NCBI GenBank assembly: GCA_964639275.1
Contig: CAZXCQ010000026.1
Span: forward strand, 1-34,121
Length of the DNA stretch: 34,121 bases
Direction of reading: 5' to 3'
From: CAZXCQ01 sp964639275
GTDB lineage: Bacteria > Desulfobacterota > DSM-4660 > Desulfatiglandales > Desulfatiglandaceae
The position numbers and the translations under genes were made by a program. Every line of letters begins with the position of its first letter. Positions within the stretch are counted from its first letter, which is position 1. Below, one piece after another: positions 17,729 through 24,390 of this stretch. The notes under the pieces are model-generated. The model saw only the letters and a program-made list of their open reading frames with translations. It ran no database searches and was not told where the DNA came from.

Positions 17729-18804
17729 AGCTCTTTTCTCACAAAGGCGCCGCAGTGCTGCGTAAAACTGATCAGAGAATCGAGTTTTTCCCTGGCCTTG
17801 CCGGAATCAATCGACTCCTTTGCCCTTTCGACACCCCCCTTAAAGTCACGATCAAGACCCGTTGCCACAAAGGCCGCTGCGGCATTCAGCAGGACCATAT
17901 CCCTCTTGGGGCCCTGCTCTCCATCCAGGATCGCCCGGATAATCCGCGCATTTTCTCGCGCATCACCCCCTTTAATGGTCTCGGGGGTTGCCCGCTTGAA
18001 ACCATGATCTTCCGGGGTCATGTAAAAACTCGTTATCTCTCCATCCCTGAGATGGGATAATTTTGTGGGGCCACAGATGCTTATCTCATCAAATGTCCCC
18101 TCGCCACACACCACAAAGGCCTCACCGGTCCCCAGTCTCTTAAGGACATGGGCCATCTTCTCGGTAAGATCCGGGTCATAAACCCCCAGCACCTGGGTCG
18201 TGGCACCGGCCGGGTTGGACAGGGGCCCGAGCAGGTTAAAGATGGTCCTGAGCCCGATCTCCTGTCTGGGGCCGGCCGCGTGTTTCATGGCCCCATGAAA
18301 CAGCGGGGCGTAAAGAAACCCTATCCCCACCTCCTGGATACATCTCTCCACATTGGCGTGGTTGATATCCAGCTTGACGCCCAATTTTCCCAGGACATCC
18401 GCACTTCCGCAGAGGCTGGAGACGGCCCGGTTCCCATGTTTGGCCACCTTGACCCCGGCGCCTGCCGCCACAAAGGCGGTGGCCGTAGAGACATTAAAGG
18501 TGTTGGTGCCGTCTCCCCCAGTACCGCAGGTATCGAGGATGGTTTCATCCTCCACATTGATCTCATCCCGGTCGATGTTGACGAGATGGTTGCCAAGGCG
18601 AACCTTCATCGCCTTGCTCCGCATCACCTTGGCGGCCCCTGTAATCTCGTCCACGGTCTCCCCTTTCATCCTCAGGGCAGTGACAAACGAACCGATCTGG
18701 GCAGGCGTTGCCCTCCCGGTCATGATCTCCTCCATGGCCGCCTTCATCTCCCCTTCTGTCAGGTCATTCCCCCTGACGACTTTTGCAATGGCCTCTTTTA
18801 TCAT
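17725..18804 (-). CDS. trpD: Anthranilate phosphoribosyltransferase
   Basis: A 359-residue enzyme that transfers phosphoribose from PRPP to anthranilate. The PRPP site DTCGTGGDGTNTFNVSTA and KHGNRAVSS are intact, as are GPLSNPAGATTQVLG and the acidic motif region. It is a stand-alone TrpD, not fused to TrpG. A 226-base gap with two kinds of repeat separates it from trpG upstream, the only wide gap in the operon. Confidence 0.96.
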   Translation of the reverse strand: MIKEAIAKVVRGNDLTEGEMKAAMEEIMTGRATPAQIGSFVTALRMKGETVDEITGAAKVMRSKAMKVRLGNHLVNIDRDEINVEDETILDTCGTGGDGTNTFNVSTATAFVAAGAGVKVAKHGNRAVSSLCGSADVLGKLGVKLDINHANVERCIQEVGIGFLYAPLFHGAMKHAAGPRQEIGLRTIFNLLGPLSNPAGATTQVLGVYDPDLTEKMAHVLKRLGTGEAFVVCGEGTFDEISICGPTKLSHLRDGEITSFYMTPEDHGFKRATPETIKGGDARENARIIRAILDGEQGPKRDMVLLNAAAAFVATGLDRDFKGGVERAKESIDSGKAREKLDSLISFTQHCGAFVRKEL

Positions 18805-18892
18805 TCTCTAATCCCTCCTCTCGATAGGTGTCTTCTCAGTAGGTTTCAGGTGTCATAGCCTCCCTGCCAAGGTCTAAGCTAGTTATGTCAAT

Positions 18893-18962
18893 TGGACCCC
18901 GTTTACCGGATCGGGTCCGGCACAAGCTTCAACGGGGTGACGACTTTTTACGAAACCATCAA
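18893..18962 (+). repeat. 70-bp dispersed repeat, copy 1 (pair with 27393-27462)
   Basis: About 59 of 70 bases match the second copy. The best conserved parts are GTCCGGCACAA, CTTCAACGGGGTGA and ACTTTTTACGA. It abuts the hairpin repeat at 18959 and replaces that repeat's left end. Both copies of this 70-bp sequence lie next to hairpin repeats and inside operons. Confidence 0.75.
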
Positions 18963-19034
18963 GATTTGCGCTTGGAGAGGGCAGTGGGGGTTCGGAATCC
19001 CCATTGCCCAGCTTTCAAAAGGCTAAAGTGTTAC
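18959..19034 (+). repeat. Dispersed hairpin repeat, copy D (subtype 1, left end replaced)
   Basis: Matches copies A and E from TCAAGAT onwards: TTGGAGAGGGCAGTGGGG, TTCGGAATCCCCATTGCCC and the right end GGCTAAAGTGTTAC. It lies between trpG and trpD. Its last bases contain, on the minus strand, the trpG stop codon TAA (19031-19033). Confidence 0.85.
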
Positions 19035-19594
19035 AAGCCGATAAAATTTTCGAGAATCCGGCTCCCGCACACGGTCAAGATCGATTCTGGATGAAATTGG
19101 ACCCCTTCAACCGCATGGTGACTGTGTCTCAGACCCATGACCTCTCCTTCTTCGGTCCAGGCGCTCATCTTGAGACATGGCGGTATGGATTCTCTGTCAA
19201 CGATAAGGGAGTGATACCGGGTCGCCTCAAACGGATTTGGAAGACCCCTGAAAATGGTTTGGCCGTCGTGGAAGATGAGAGAGGTCTTTCCGTGCATGAT
19301 CCTGCCGGCCCTGACGACCTTTCCGCCATAGGCCTCGGCGATGGCCTGATGCCCGAGGCAGACCCCCAGGATGCGGGTCCGGGTGCCAAGATGTCGAATC
19401 GCCTCCACCGAGATACCGGACTGTGCCGGGGTGCCCGGGCCTGGAGATATCACCAGGACTGAGGGGTTCAATTCTTCGATATGACGAATGGTTATCCGAT
19501 CGTTGCGATAGACACGGATTTCTCTGTTCATGCCCTGCAGGATCTGAACAAGGTTGTAGGTAAAGGAGTCATAGTTGTCGATCATCACAATCAT
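19031..19594 (-). CDS. trpG: Anthranilate synthase glutamine amidotransferase subunit
   Basis: A 187-residue class I glutamine amidotransferase that supplies ammonia to TrpE. The nucleophile is in GVCLGHQAIAEAYGG, the His-Glu pair in VQFHPESILT, and the oxyanion region in SPGPGTP. It starts four bases inside the end of trpE. The stop codon and following bases belong to the dispersed hairpin repeat, yet the C-terminus (RILENFIGL) has the normal family end, so the insertion did not truncate it noticeably. Confidence 0.96.
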   Translation of the reverse strand: MIVMIDNYDSFTYNLVQILQGMNREIRVYRNDRITIRHIEELNPSVLVISPGPGTPAQSGISVEAIRHLGTRTRILGVCLGHQAIAEAYGGKVVRAGRIMHGKTSLIFHDGQTIFRGLPNPFEATRYHSLIVDRESIPPCLKMSAWTEEGEVMGLRHSHHAVEGVQFHPESILTVCGSRILENFIGL

Positions 19595-21060
19595 TTCTTC
19601 CGTGCCCTTTCGATGGCCTTAAACATGGCGGCGGCCTTTCTTAGGGTCTCCTGGTATTCTCGCTCAGGCGAAGAATCGTAGACAATCCCCGCCCCCACCT
19701 GGACAGAGAGCCTGTTTCTGATGACCGCGATGGTGCGAATGGTGATGCAGAAGTCCATGTTACCGCCAAAGCCAAAATAGCCCACGGCCCCGGCATAGGG
19801 CCCCCTTTGGGAGGGTTCCAGCTGGCTGATGATTTCCATGGCCCGGATCTTGGGTGCCCCGCTCACGGTCCCGGCCGGGAAGGCCGCCATAAACAGGTCA
19901 AACCCGTCCATCCCGGCTCCCAATCGCCCTTCCACTGCGGAGACGATGTGCATCACATGGGAGTACCGCTCCACCTCCATAAGCCGGGGCACGGTAACAG
20001 AGCCGGGCATGGCCACCTTTCCCGCATCGTTTCTGCCCAGATCCACCAGCATGATGTGCTCGGCCCGTTCTTTGGGGTCTGCCATCAGCTCTTCTTCGAG
20101 TTCCTGATCCTCTTTAGGGGTCTCACCCCTTGGCCGGGTCCCCGCAATCGGCCGGAGTTCTATCTTTCCATCGGTCAGGCGGACAAGGATTTCAGGAGAA
20201 GATCCGATCAATCTGATGTCTTCAAAATTGAGATAAAACATATAGGGTGACGGGTTTAGACTCCTCAGATTTCGGTAGAGGACAAAATCATCGCCAGCCG
20301 CATCCCCTGAAAATCTCTGGGAGAGGACCACCTGTATCACATCGCCGGCCACGATATGGTCTTTGGCCCTCCGGACCGCCTCCTCAAAGGCCTCGCTATC
20401 AAAATCGGACTCAAGATCGGAAATAGAAAACGGTCTGTCTTCTGCAATAGACGACAGGGGGCGTTTGAGCTCACCCATGGACTCTTCTACCTCCTGACAG
20501 GTCCGGTCATAGAGCTCCCCCAAATGGTTGTTTTCGGGCAAATGGGCAAAGGCGACCACCTTGATCTTGTGGGTCAGATGGTCAAAGATGATCAGACGTC
20601 TGGCGACCGTAAAGATGGCCTCGGGCATCTCAGGGTCTTCAGGAAAGACCTCCGGGAGATATTCCCACTTCCGGATGAGATCATAGTTAAAATACCCGAC
20701 AAGTCCTCCCTGAAAAGGGGGGAGGTCGTCTGCCCTCACGGGGTTGAACTGCTGGCTCAGTCTCCTCAGAATATCCAGAGGGTTCCCGATCTCTTTGAGC
20801 GTCCTCCTCCCGGTCCCCTCCAGTATTTCCATTTCCTGGTCACGGCATAGAAATACCCGGTAAGGTCTGTGGCCGATAAAACTATAACGCCCCCATTTTC
20901 TGCCTCCATCGGCACTTTCAAGCAGATAGGAAAACGACCGGTCTCTGATTTTCAGATAGGCCGAGACCGGCGTCTCGGTATCCGCAAGGAATTCCTGATA
21001 GATGGGTATCAGGTTTCCCTGCCTTGTCATCTGTTTGAATTCAGAAAATGAAGGTTTCAT
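19591..21060 (-). CDS. trpE: Anthranilate synthase component I
   Basis: A 489-residue chorismate-using enzyme and the committed step of tryptophan synthesis. The N-terminal regulatory element LLES (residues 46-49, in SYLLESADGGRKWGRYSFIG) is the tryptophan feedback site of the family and is intact. Catalytic blocks are PSPYMFYLNF, RPIAGTRPRGETPKED, LMADPKERAEHIMLVDLGRND, FPAGTVSGAPKIRAMEII, and GYFGFGGNMDFCITIR. The start is the ATG at 21060. An upstream in-frame codon at 21108 lies inside the terminator hairpin and is rejected. It is preceded by the trpL leader and two tandem hairpins, so it should be controlled both by feedback and by attenuation. Confidence 0.97.
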   Translation of the reverse strand: MKPSFSEFKQMTRQGNLIPIYQEFLADTETPVSAYLKIRDRSFSYLLESADGGRKWGRYSFIGHRPYRVFLCRDQEMEILEGTGRRTLKEIGNPLDILRRLSQQFNPVRADDLPPFQGGLVGYFNYDLIRKWEYLPEVFPEDPEMPEAIFTVARRLIIFDHLTHKIKVVAFAHLPENNHLGELYDRTCQEVEESMGELKRPLSSIAEDRPFSISDLESDFDSEAFEEAVRRAKDHIVAGDVIQVVLSQRFSGDAAGDDFVLYRNLRSLNPSPYMFYLNFEDIRLIGSSPEILVRLTDGKIELRPIAGTRPRGETPKEDQELEEELMADPKERAEHIMLVDLGRNDAGKVAMPGSVTVPRLMEVERYSHVMHIVSAVEGRLGAGMDGFDLFMAAFPAGTVSGAPKIRAMEIISQLEPSQRGPYAGAVGYFGFGGNMDFCITIRTIAVIRNRLSVQVGAGIVYDSSPEREYQETLRKAAAMFKAIERARKK

Positions 21061-21080
21061 TTTCCACCTGCGACGCCAAA

Positions 21081-21120
21081 CAAAAAGGCCGTGGGGATTA
21101 GGCCCCACGGCCTTTTTGTG
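21081..21120 (-). terminator. trp attenuator terminator hairpin (T2)
   Basis: A perfect 17-bp stem: arms ACAAAAAGGCCGTGGGG and CCCCACGGCCTTTTTGT around a six-base loop. On the minus strand the 3' arm ends in TTTTTGTTT, an intrinsic terminator, 20 bases upstream of trpE. Its 3' arm (CCCCACGG) is also complementary to CCGTGGGG in the upstream hairpin, so alternative pairing is possible. Confidence 0.88.
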
Positions 21121-21133
21121 GTCACCATAAAAA

Positions 21134-21169
21134 AACCGTAGGGCCTTCCGGAGATGACCCCACGGTTTG
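21134..21169 (-). terminator. trp leader upstream hairpin (T1), terminator-like
   Basis: On the minus strand AAACCGTGGGG and CCCTACGGTTT form an 11-bp stem with one G-U pair, followed by a T run. It sits 15 bases after the trpL stop codon. Its 3' arm (CCCTACGG) can pair with the 5' arm of T2 (CCGTGGGG), which would disrupt T2. It may be the anti-antiterminator or a first terminator. Confidence 0.7.
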
Positions 21170-21184
21170 TTAGCTAGATTGACT

Positions 21185-21274
21185 TATCGTGATGGGCCCA
21201 CCTCCGCATGAGAGCCGAGCCACCACCAGTTGTTTAGTGAAATGAAAACGATATTTTCTCCAGCTAAAATCATG
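21185..21274 (-). CDS. trpL: trp operon leader peptide with three tandem Trp codons
   Basis: A 29-codon frame from the ATG at 21274 to the TAA at 21185. Codons 14-18 read Asn-Asn-Trp-Trp-Trp (TGGTGGTGG at 21221-21229 on the minus strand). The GTGGTGG of the Trp codons is complementary, with one G-U pair, to CCATCAC near the end of the frame (21190-21196), forming a 1:2 hairpin that a translating ribosome would control. Two terminator-type hairpins follow before trpE. The promoter -10 ends at 21282, so transcription should begin within a base or two of the ATG and the leader may be translated leaderless. A GGAGA inside codons 5-6 might instead serve an internal start. It is too short for ordinary gene callers. 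Tryptophan shortage would stall ribosomes at WWW and favour readthrough into trpE. Confidence 0.88.
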
Positions 21275-21281
21275 CTATATA

Positions 21282-21310
21282 GTATATCGAGTCTGAACAA
21301 ATATGTCAAG
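21282..21310 (-). promoter_or_regulatory. Sigma-70 promoter of the trp operon
   Basis: On the minus strand TTGACA (21305-21310) and TATACT (21282-21287) are separated by exactly 17 bases. The -35 is perfect and the -10 matches five of six. The predicted start of transcription is about 21275, next to the trpL ATG. Confidence 0.8.
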
Positions 21311-21336
21311 AAGAAAATCGATCCGAACTTTTCCCT

Positions 21337-21342
21337 TGACAA
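21337..21342 (+). promoter_or_regulatory. Candidate -35 element for the aroK-aroC operon, divergent from the trp promoter
   Basis: A perfect TTGACA on the plus strand, 60 bases upstream of the leader peptide start. No good -10 was found at 17 bases. A second TTGACT at 21362-21367 is an alternative. The trp promoter runs the other way 27 bases to the left, so this is a shared divergent control region. Confidence 0.35.
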
Positions 21343-21401
21343 ACGGGAGGAATTCATTTATTTGACTAATTCCTTTTCTTAAGATAGAGGGGTCGGCAAC
21401 A

Positions 21402-21470
21402 ATGAAAACCAATCAATCCTGGCAGGGCTTTTATTACTATTTTTGGGGGAGAGGCCTGCCTATGGATTGA
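21402..21470 (+). CDS. Aromatic leader peptide of the aroK-aroC operon (FYYYFW)
   Basis: A 22-codon frame from the ATG at 21402, with AGAGGGG upstream, to the TGA at 21468. Codons 10-15 read Phe-Tyr-Tyr-Tyr-Phe-Trp, and a further Trp is codon 7. GGCAGG (21421-21426) just before the aromatic run pairs with CCTGCC (21455-21460) just after it. GCCTATGG (21458-21465) can instead pair with CCGTGGGC (21496-21503), the 5' arm of the terminator, to give an antiterminator. This is the classical 1:2, 2:3, 3:4 layout of ribosome-mediated attenuation. Stalling for lack of any charged aromatic tRNA should allow transcription into aroK. Confidence 0.85.
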   Translation: MKTNQSWQGFYYYFWGRGLPMD

Positions 21471-21492
21471 TTTGTTTGTGTCTTGCAATATC

Positions 21493-21527
21493 AAGCCGTG
21501 GGCGGACCAAAGCCCACGGCTTTTTTG
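21493..21527 (+). terminator. Attenuator terminator upstream of aroK
   Basis: Stem AGCCGTGGGC (21494-21503) and GCCCACGGCT (21512-21521), perfect over ten base pairs, with an eight-base loop and a following T-rich run. It lies 23 bases after the leader stop and 57 bases before aroK. Confidence 0.88.
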
Positions 21528-21583
21528 TTTTTGGGGGGTTGTGCCCCATGCCACACCTTTCCCCCTGCTTATTGAGACGTTAT

Positions 21584-22111
21584 ATGAATATCGTCCTTAT
21601 CGGTTACCGGTGTAGCGGCAAGAGCTCGGTGGGCAAAATCCTTGCCAGGGAATTAAAAAGAGAACTCCTCGATACCGACGCATGGATTGAGGAGACCGCC
21701 GGATGTCCCATTGAGACCCTGATTTCCCAGAAGGGATGGGGGCATTTTCGGGATATGGAAAAACGGGTGATCAAAGAGATCTCTCAGAAAGACAACCTTG
21801 TGATTGCCACAGGCGGGGGGGTCGTGACGGATAAGGAAAATGTAAGGGATCTAAGGCAAAATGGCTGGGTGGTCTGGCTTGACGCAAAGGCCGATGTCTT
21901 TAGGGAAAGGATGGAAAGAGAGCAGGGGTCGGGAAAATACCGGCCATCTCTTACGGAAACCGATCCCGTGGAGGAGATCACGCAGGTCCTGACCATTCGG
22001 AGACCACTCTACAAAGAGGCAGGGGACTTAAGGGTGAATACCGGCATTCTTTCAGTGCGGGAAGTGGCAGATTTGATTTTGGATGCCCTGCCAAAGGGAT
22101 TAGAGAGATAG
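21584..22111 (+). CDS. aroK: Shikimate kinase
   Basis: A 175-residue NMP-kinase-fold enzyme that phosphorylates shikimate at the 3-hydroxyl. The P-loop is GYRCSGKSS (residues 7-15). LLDTDAWIEE carries the shikimate-binding Asp, GHFRDMEKRVI the arginine, and ATGGGVV the Walker B-like motif. SGKYRPSL is the lid arginine region. The start at 21584 gives the normal N-terminus MNIVLIGYR; the upstream frame overlaps the terminator and is not coding. The Shine-Dalgarno is weak. aroC follows five bases after the stop. Confidence 0.94.
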   Translation: MNIVLIGYRCSGKSSVGKILARELKRELLDTDAWIEETAGCPIETLISQKGWGHFRDMEKRVIKEISQKDNLVIATGGGVVTDKENVRDLRQNGWVVWLDAKADVFRERMEREQGSGKYRPSLTETDPVEEITQVLTIRRPLYKEAGDLRVNTGILSVREVADLILDALPKGLER

Positions 22112-22115
22112 GGTC

Positions 22116-23168
22116 GTGGCTGGAAGTTCGTTCGGAAAGATATTTAGGATATGCACCTTTGGCGAATCTCACGGCAAGGGCGTGGGTGTGGTTATCGAGG
22201 GATGTCCTCCCCGGATCGGTCTATCTCCTGAGATTTTTGTGCGCGACATGGCACGGCGAAGGCCTGGAAGACATCTCCTTGATTCACCCCGAAAGGAGCC
22301 GGATCAGGTGGAGATCCTGTCGGGTGTCTTCGAAGGGCTGACCACGGGGGCCCCCATTACCCTCTTTATCCGGAACCGGGACGCGGACAGCAGGCCGTAC
22401 GAGATCCTACGCTGGCTTTTCCGGCCAGGGCATGCCGACTATACCTACTTTAAGAAATACGGTCATTTCGACTTCAAGGGAGGCGGGCGATATTCCGCAA
22501 GGGAGACCGCGGCCAGGGTTGCTGCCGGGGTTGTTGCCGGTGAGATCCTCGGACCCCTGGGGGTAAAGGTCGTGGCATATACGCTTGAGCTGGGCGGTAT
22601 CAGGGCAGGGAACATCGACCTGGACCACATTGAAAAAAGTCCGCTTTATTGTCCTGACCCGGTGGCGACGGAACAGATGGCCGAGGCCCTCAGGAGGGCC
22701 AGCAAAGAGGGGGACTCGCTGGGGGGTATTGCAGAGGTCCGCATCAGCGCTTGTCCGGCTGGCCTGGGTGAGCCGGTTTTTGACAAATTGGACGCCGACC
22801 TGGCAAAGGCGGTCATGTCCATTGGGACGGTCAAGGGTGTTGAAATAGGCGCCGGGTTTGAAGCGGCAAGGCTCAGGGGTTCGGAGAATAACGACCCCAT
22901 TACACCCGGTGGTTTTGGTTCAAATCGGGCCGGAGGGATCCTCGGCGGTATCTCGAATGGAGACGAGATCATCCTGAGGGCAGCTATCAAGCCGATCCCC
23001 TCCATCGGACAGGAGCAGGATACGATTGACCGGGAGGGACAATCGGCCAAGTTGAGGTTTTCCGGGAGGTTTGATGTTGCCGCCCTCCCACGTGTGATAC
23101 CGGTGCTGGAGGCCATGGTCAGGATCGTGCTGGCTGATCACTACCTACGATCCAGGGCCATAATATGA
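22116..23168 (+). CDS. aroC: Chorismate synthase
   Basis: A 350-residue FMN-dependent lyase that makes chorismate from EPSP. Family signatures are FGESHGKGVGVVIEGCPP, RRRPG, the EPDQVEILSGVFEG block with TTGAPI, HADYTYFKKYG, GGGRYSARETAARVAAG and FGSNRAGGILGGISNG. The C-terminal RFSGRFDVAALPRVIPVLEAM is intact. It starts with GTG four bases after aroK. Chorismate is the branch point between the two divergent operons. The second attenuator follows about 70 bases after the stop. Confidence 0.96.
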   Translation: MAGSSFGKIFRICTFGESHGKGVGVVIEGCPPRIGLSPEIFVRDMARRRPGRHLLDSPRKEPDQVEILSGVFEGLTTGAPITLFIRNRDADSRPYEILRWLFRPGHADYTYFKKYGHFDFKGGGRYSARETAARVAAGVVAGEILGPLGVKVVAYTLELGGIRAGNIDLDHIEKSPLYCPDPVATEQMAEALRRASKEGDSLGGIAEVRISACPAGLGEPVFDKLDADLAKAVMSIGTVKGVEIGAGFEAARLRGSENNDPITPGGFGSNRAGGILGGISNGDEIILRAAIKPIPSIGQEQDTIDREGQSAKLRFSGRFDVAALPRVIPVLEAMVRIVLADHYLRSRAII

Positions 23169-23237
23169 ATCATTCAGAAATGCACACAATATCGCCAATG
23201 GTTAAGCGAGACCGTGCCCTGAAAGGCGTGAATAAAA

Positions 23238-23357
23238 ATGGAAATGACAGAATTATCAATAGAGGGATCTAAAAGCGGATCACTGGTTAGCCAGAGCGGG
23301 ATCTATTGGTATGGTTTTTTTTATTATTTCGGAACAGGTCCGCCCACCCGCTTTTAG
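23238..23357 (+). CDS. Aromatic leader peptide upstream of aroF (YWYGFFYYF)
   Basis: A 39-codon frame from the ATG at 23238 (or 23244) to the TAG at 23355. Codons 23-31 read Tyr-Trp-Tyr-Gly-Phe-Phe-Tyr-Tyr-Phe, eight aromatics in nine positions. AAAAGCGG (23271-23278) pairs perfectly with CCGCTTTT (23348-23355) around the aromatic run. GGTCCGCCCAC (23337-23347) pairs over 11 bases, with one G-U, with 23376-23386, which is part of the 5' arm and loop of the following terminator and so gives an antiterminator. No strong promoter is seen in the 70 bases before it, so it may attenuate transcription coming from aroK-aroC. A weak AAAGG lies upstream of the start. Confidence 0.82.
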   Translation: MEMTELSIEGSKSGSLVSQSGIYWYGFFYYFGTGPPTRF

Positions 23358-23371
23358 GACTTGAACAAGAG

Positions 23372-23411
23372 GGCCGTGGGCGGGCCGACCGCTCACGGCC
23401 TTTCTATTATT
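23372..23411 (+). terminator. Attenuator terminator upstream of aroF
   Basis: GGCCGTGGGCGG (23372-23383) and CCGCTCACGGCC (23389-23400) form a 12-bp stem with one G-U pair and a five-base loop, followed by TTTCTATTATT. The 5' arm overlaps the antiterminator pairing segment described for the leader. Confidence 0.82.
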
Positions 23412-23505
23412 GTATGAATTTAGGGTTTTTCAAAATTGACACTTGAACAGGGAAATGGGGGTTCGGAATCCCCATTCCCCGGCTTTCAAAAGGCTAAAGT
23501 GTTAC
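23412..23505 (+). repeat. Dispersed hairpin repeat, copy F (full length, subtype 1)
   Basis: Begins GTATGAATTTAG directly after the attenuator T-tract and ends AGGCTAAAGTGTTAC, 30 bases before the aroF start. The central hairpin arms GGGAAATGGGG and CCCCATTCCCC have one mismatch. In the other copies the corresponding base is C/G, so both arms have drifted partly together. Confidence 0.85.
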
Positions 23506-23535
23506 CTTTTATTGAGAAGGAGGCAACTGTGCACC

Positions 23536-24390
23536 ATGAACAATCTGAAACTTACGGCGATAAATGGCGATGACAGGCGACATTCGGTTATCACGGTAGA
23601 CAACGTCAAAATCGGAGAGGACTTTGTGGTGATTGCCGGACCCTGTAGCGTGGAAAGTGAGGAGCAGACCATAAAGACCGCTATAAAGGTAAAGGAAGCA
23701 GGGGCCAATATGCTCAGAGGCGGTGCCTTTAAACCGCGGACCTCACCCTATGACTTTCAGGGGCTGGGGCTCAAGGGGTTAAAGATACTTGAAAAGGCAA
23801 AAAAGGAGACCGGGCTTCCGGTGGTGACCGAAGTGACCGACCCACGAGATGTATCCTGGGTCTGCGAATATGCAGACATGCTCCAGATCGGCACCCGAAA
23901 TATGCAAAACTTCTCGCTCCTCAATGAGATTGGAAAGGTCAATAAACCCGCGCTTTTAAAAAGGGGGATGTATTCAACGCTCAAGGAATGGCTCTATTGT
24001 GCGGAGTATATCCTGGCGGCGGGAAATCCCAATGTCATCCTCTGCGAGAGGGGCATCAGGACATTTGAGACTTACACCAGAAACACCCTGGATCTGAGCA
24101 TCGTCCCATCGGTAAAAGAGGTCTCACACCTGCCGGTGATCGTCGATCCCTCTCATGGAACAGGCAGGTTGAGCATGGTTGAACCCATGAGCCTTGCCGC
24201 CATGGCCGCCGATGCCGACGGGATCATAATCGAAGTCCACTGCAACCCATCTGAGGCGTTATGCGACAAGGATCAGGCCATGCCACCGGGTATGTTTGCG
24301 GTCCTGATGAAAAAACTCCAGCTCCTCGGGTCGTGTATGGATGAGATTGCTCAGATCAACGGAAACAATAACTGGAGGTATGCGCATTGA
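23536..24390 (+). CDS. aroF: 3-deoxy-7-phosphoheptulonate (DAHP) synthase, core-domain-only type
   Basis: A 284-residue enzyme that condenses phosphoenolpyruvate and erythrose 4-phosphate, the first step of the shikimate pathway. Signatures of the KDO8P-synthase-like (type I beta) class are FVVIAGPCSVESEEQ, GGAFKPRTSPYDFQGLG, VTEVTDP, LQIGTRNMQNFSLL, LLKRGM and VIVDPSHGTGR. The protein starts shortly before the barrel. It has neither the N-terminal ferredoxin-like regulatory domain of the Thermotoga enzyme nor a fused chorismate mutase, so it is probably not feedback inhibited. The start is the ATG at 23536, with AAGGAGG 12 bases away, a little far. Control is likely through the upstream leader and attenuator. 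Confidence 0.94.
   Translation: MNNLKLTAINGDDRRHSVITVDNVKIGEDFVVIAGPCSVESEEQTIKTAIKVKEAGANMLRGGAFKPRTSPYDFQGLGLKGLKILEKAKKETGLPVVTEVTDPRDVSWVCEYADMLQIGTRNMQNFSLLNEIGKVNKPALLKRGMYSTLKEWLYCAEYILAAGNPNVILCERGIRTFETYTRNTLDLSIVPSVKEVSHLPVIVDPSHGTGRLSMVEPMSLAAMAADADGIIIEVHCNPSEALCDKDQAMPPGMFAVLMKKLQLLGSCMDEIAQINGNNNWRYAH

Noticed and set aside
18148..18858. Long open frame (236 codons) on the plus strand opposite trpD
   Set aside because: It is antisense to a strongly conserved gene and its protein has no recognisable features; a by-product of GC-rich codon use.
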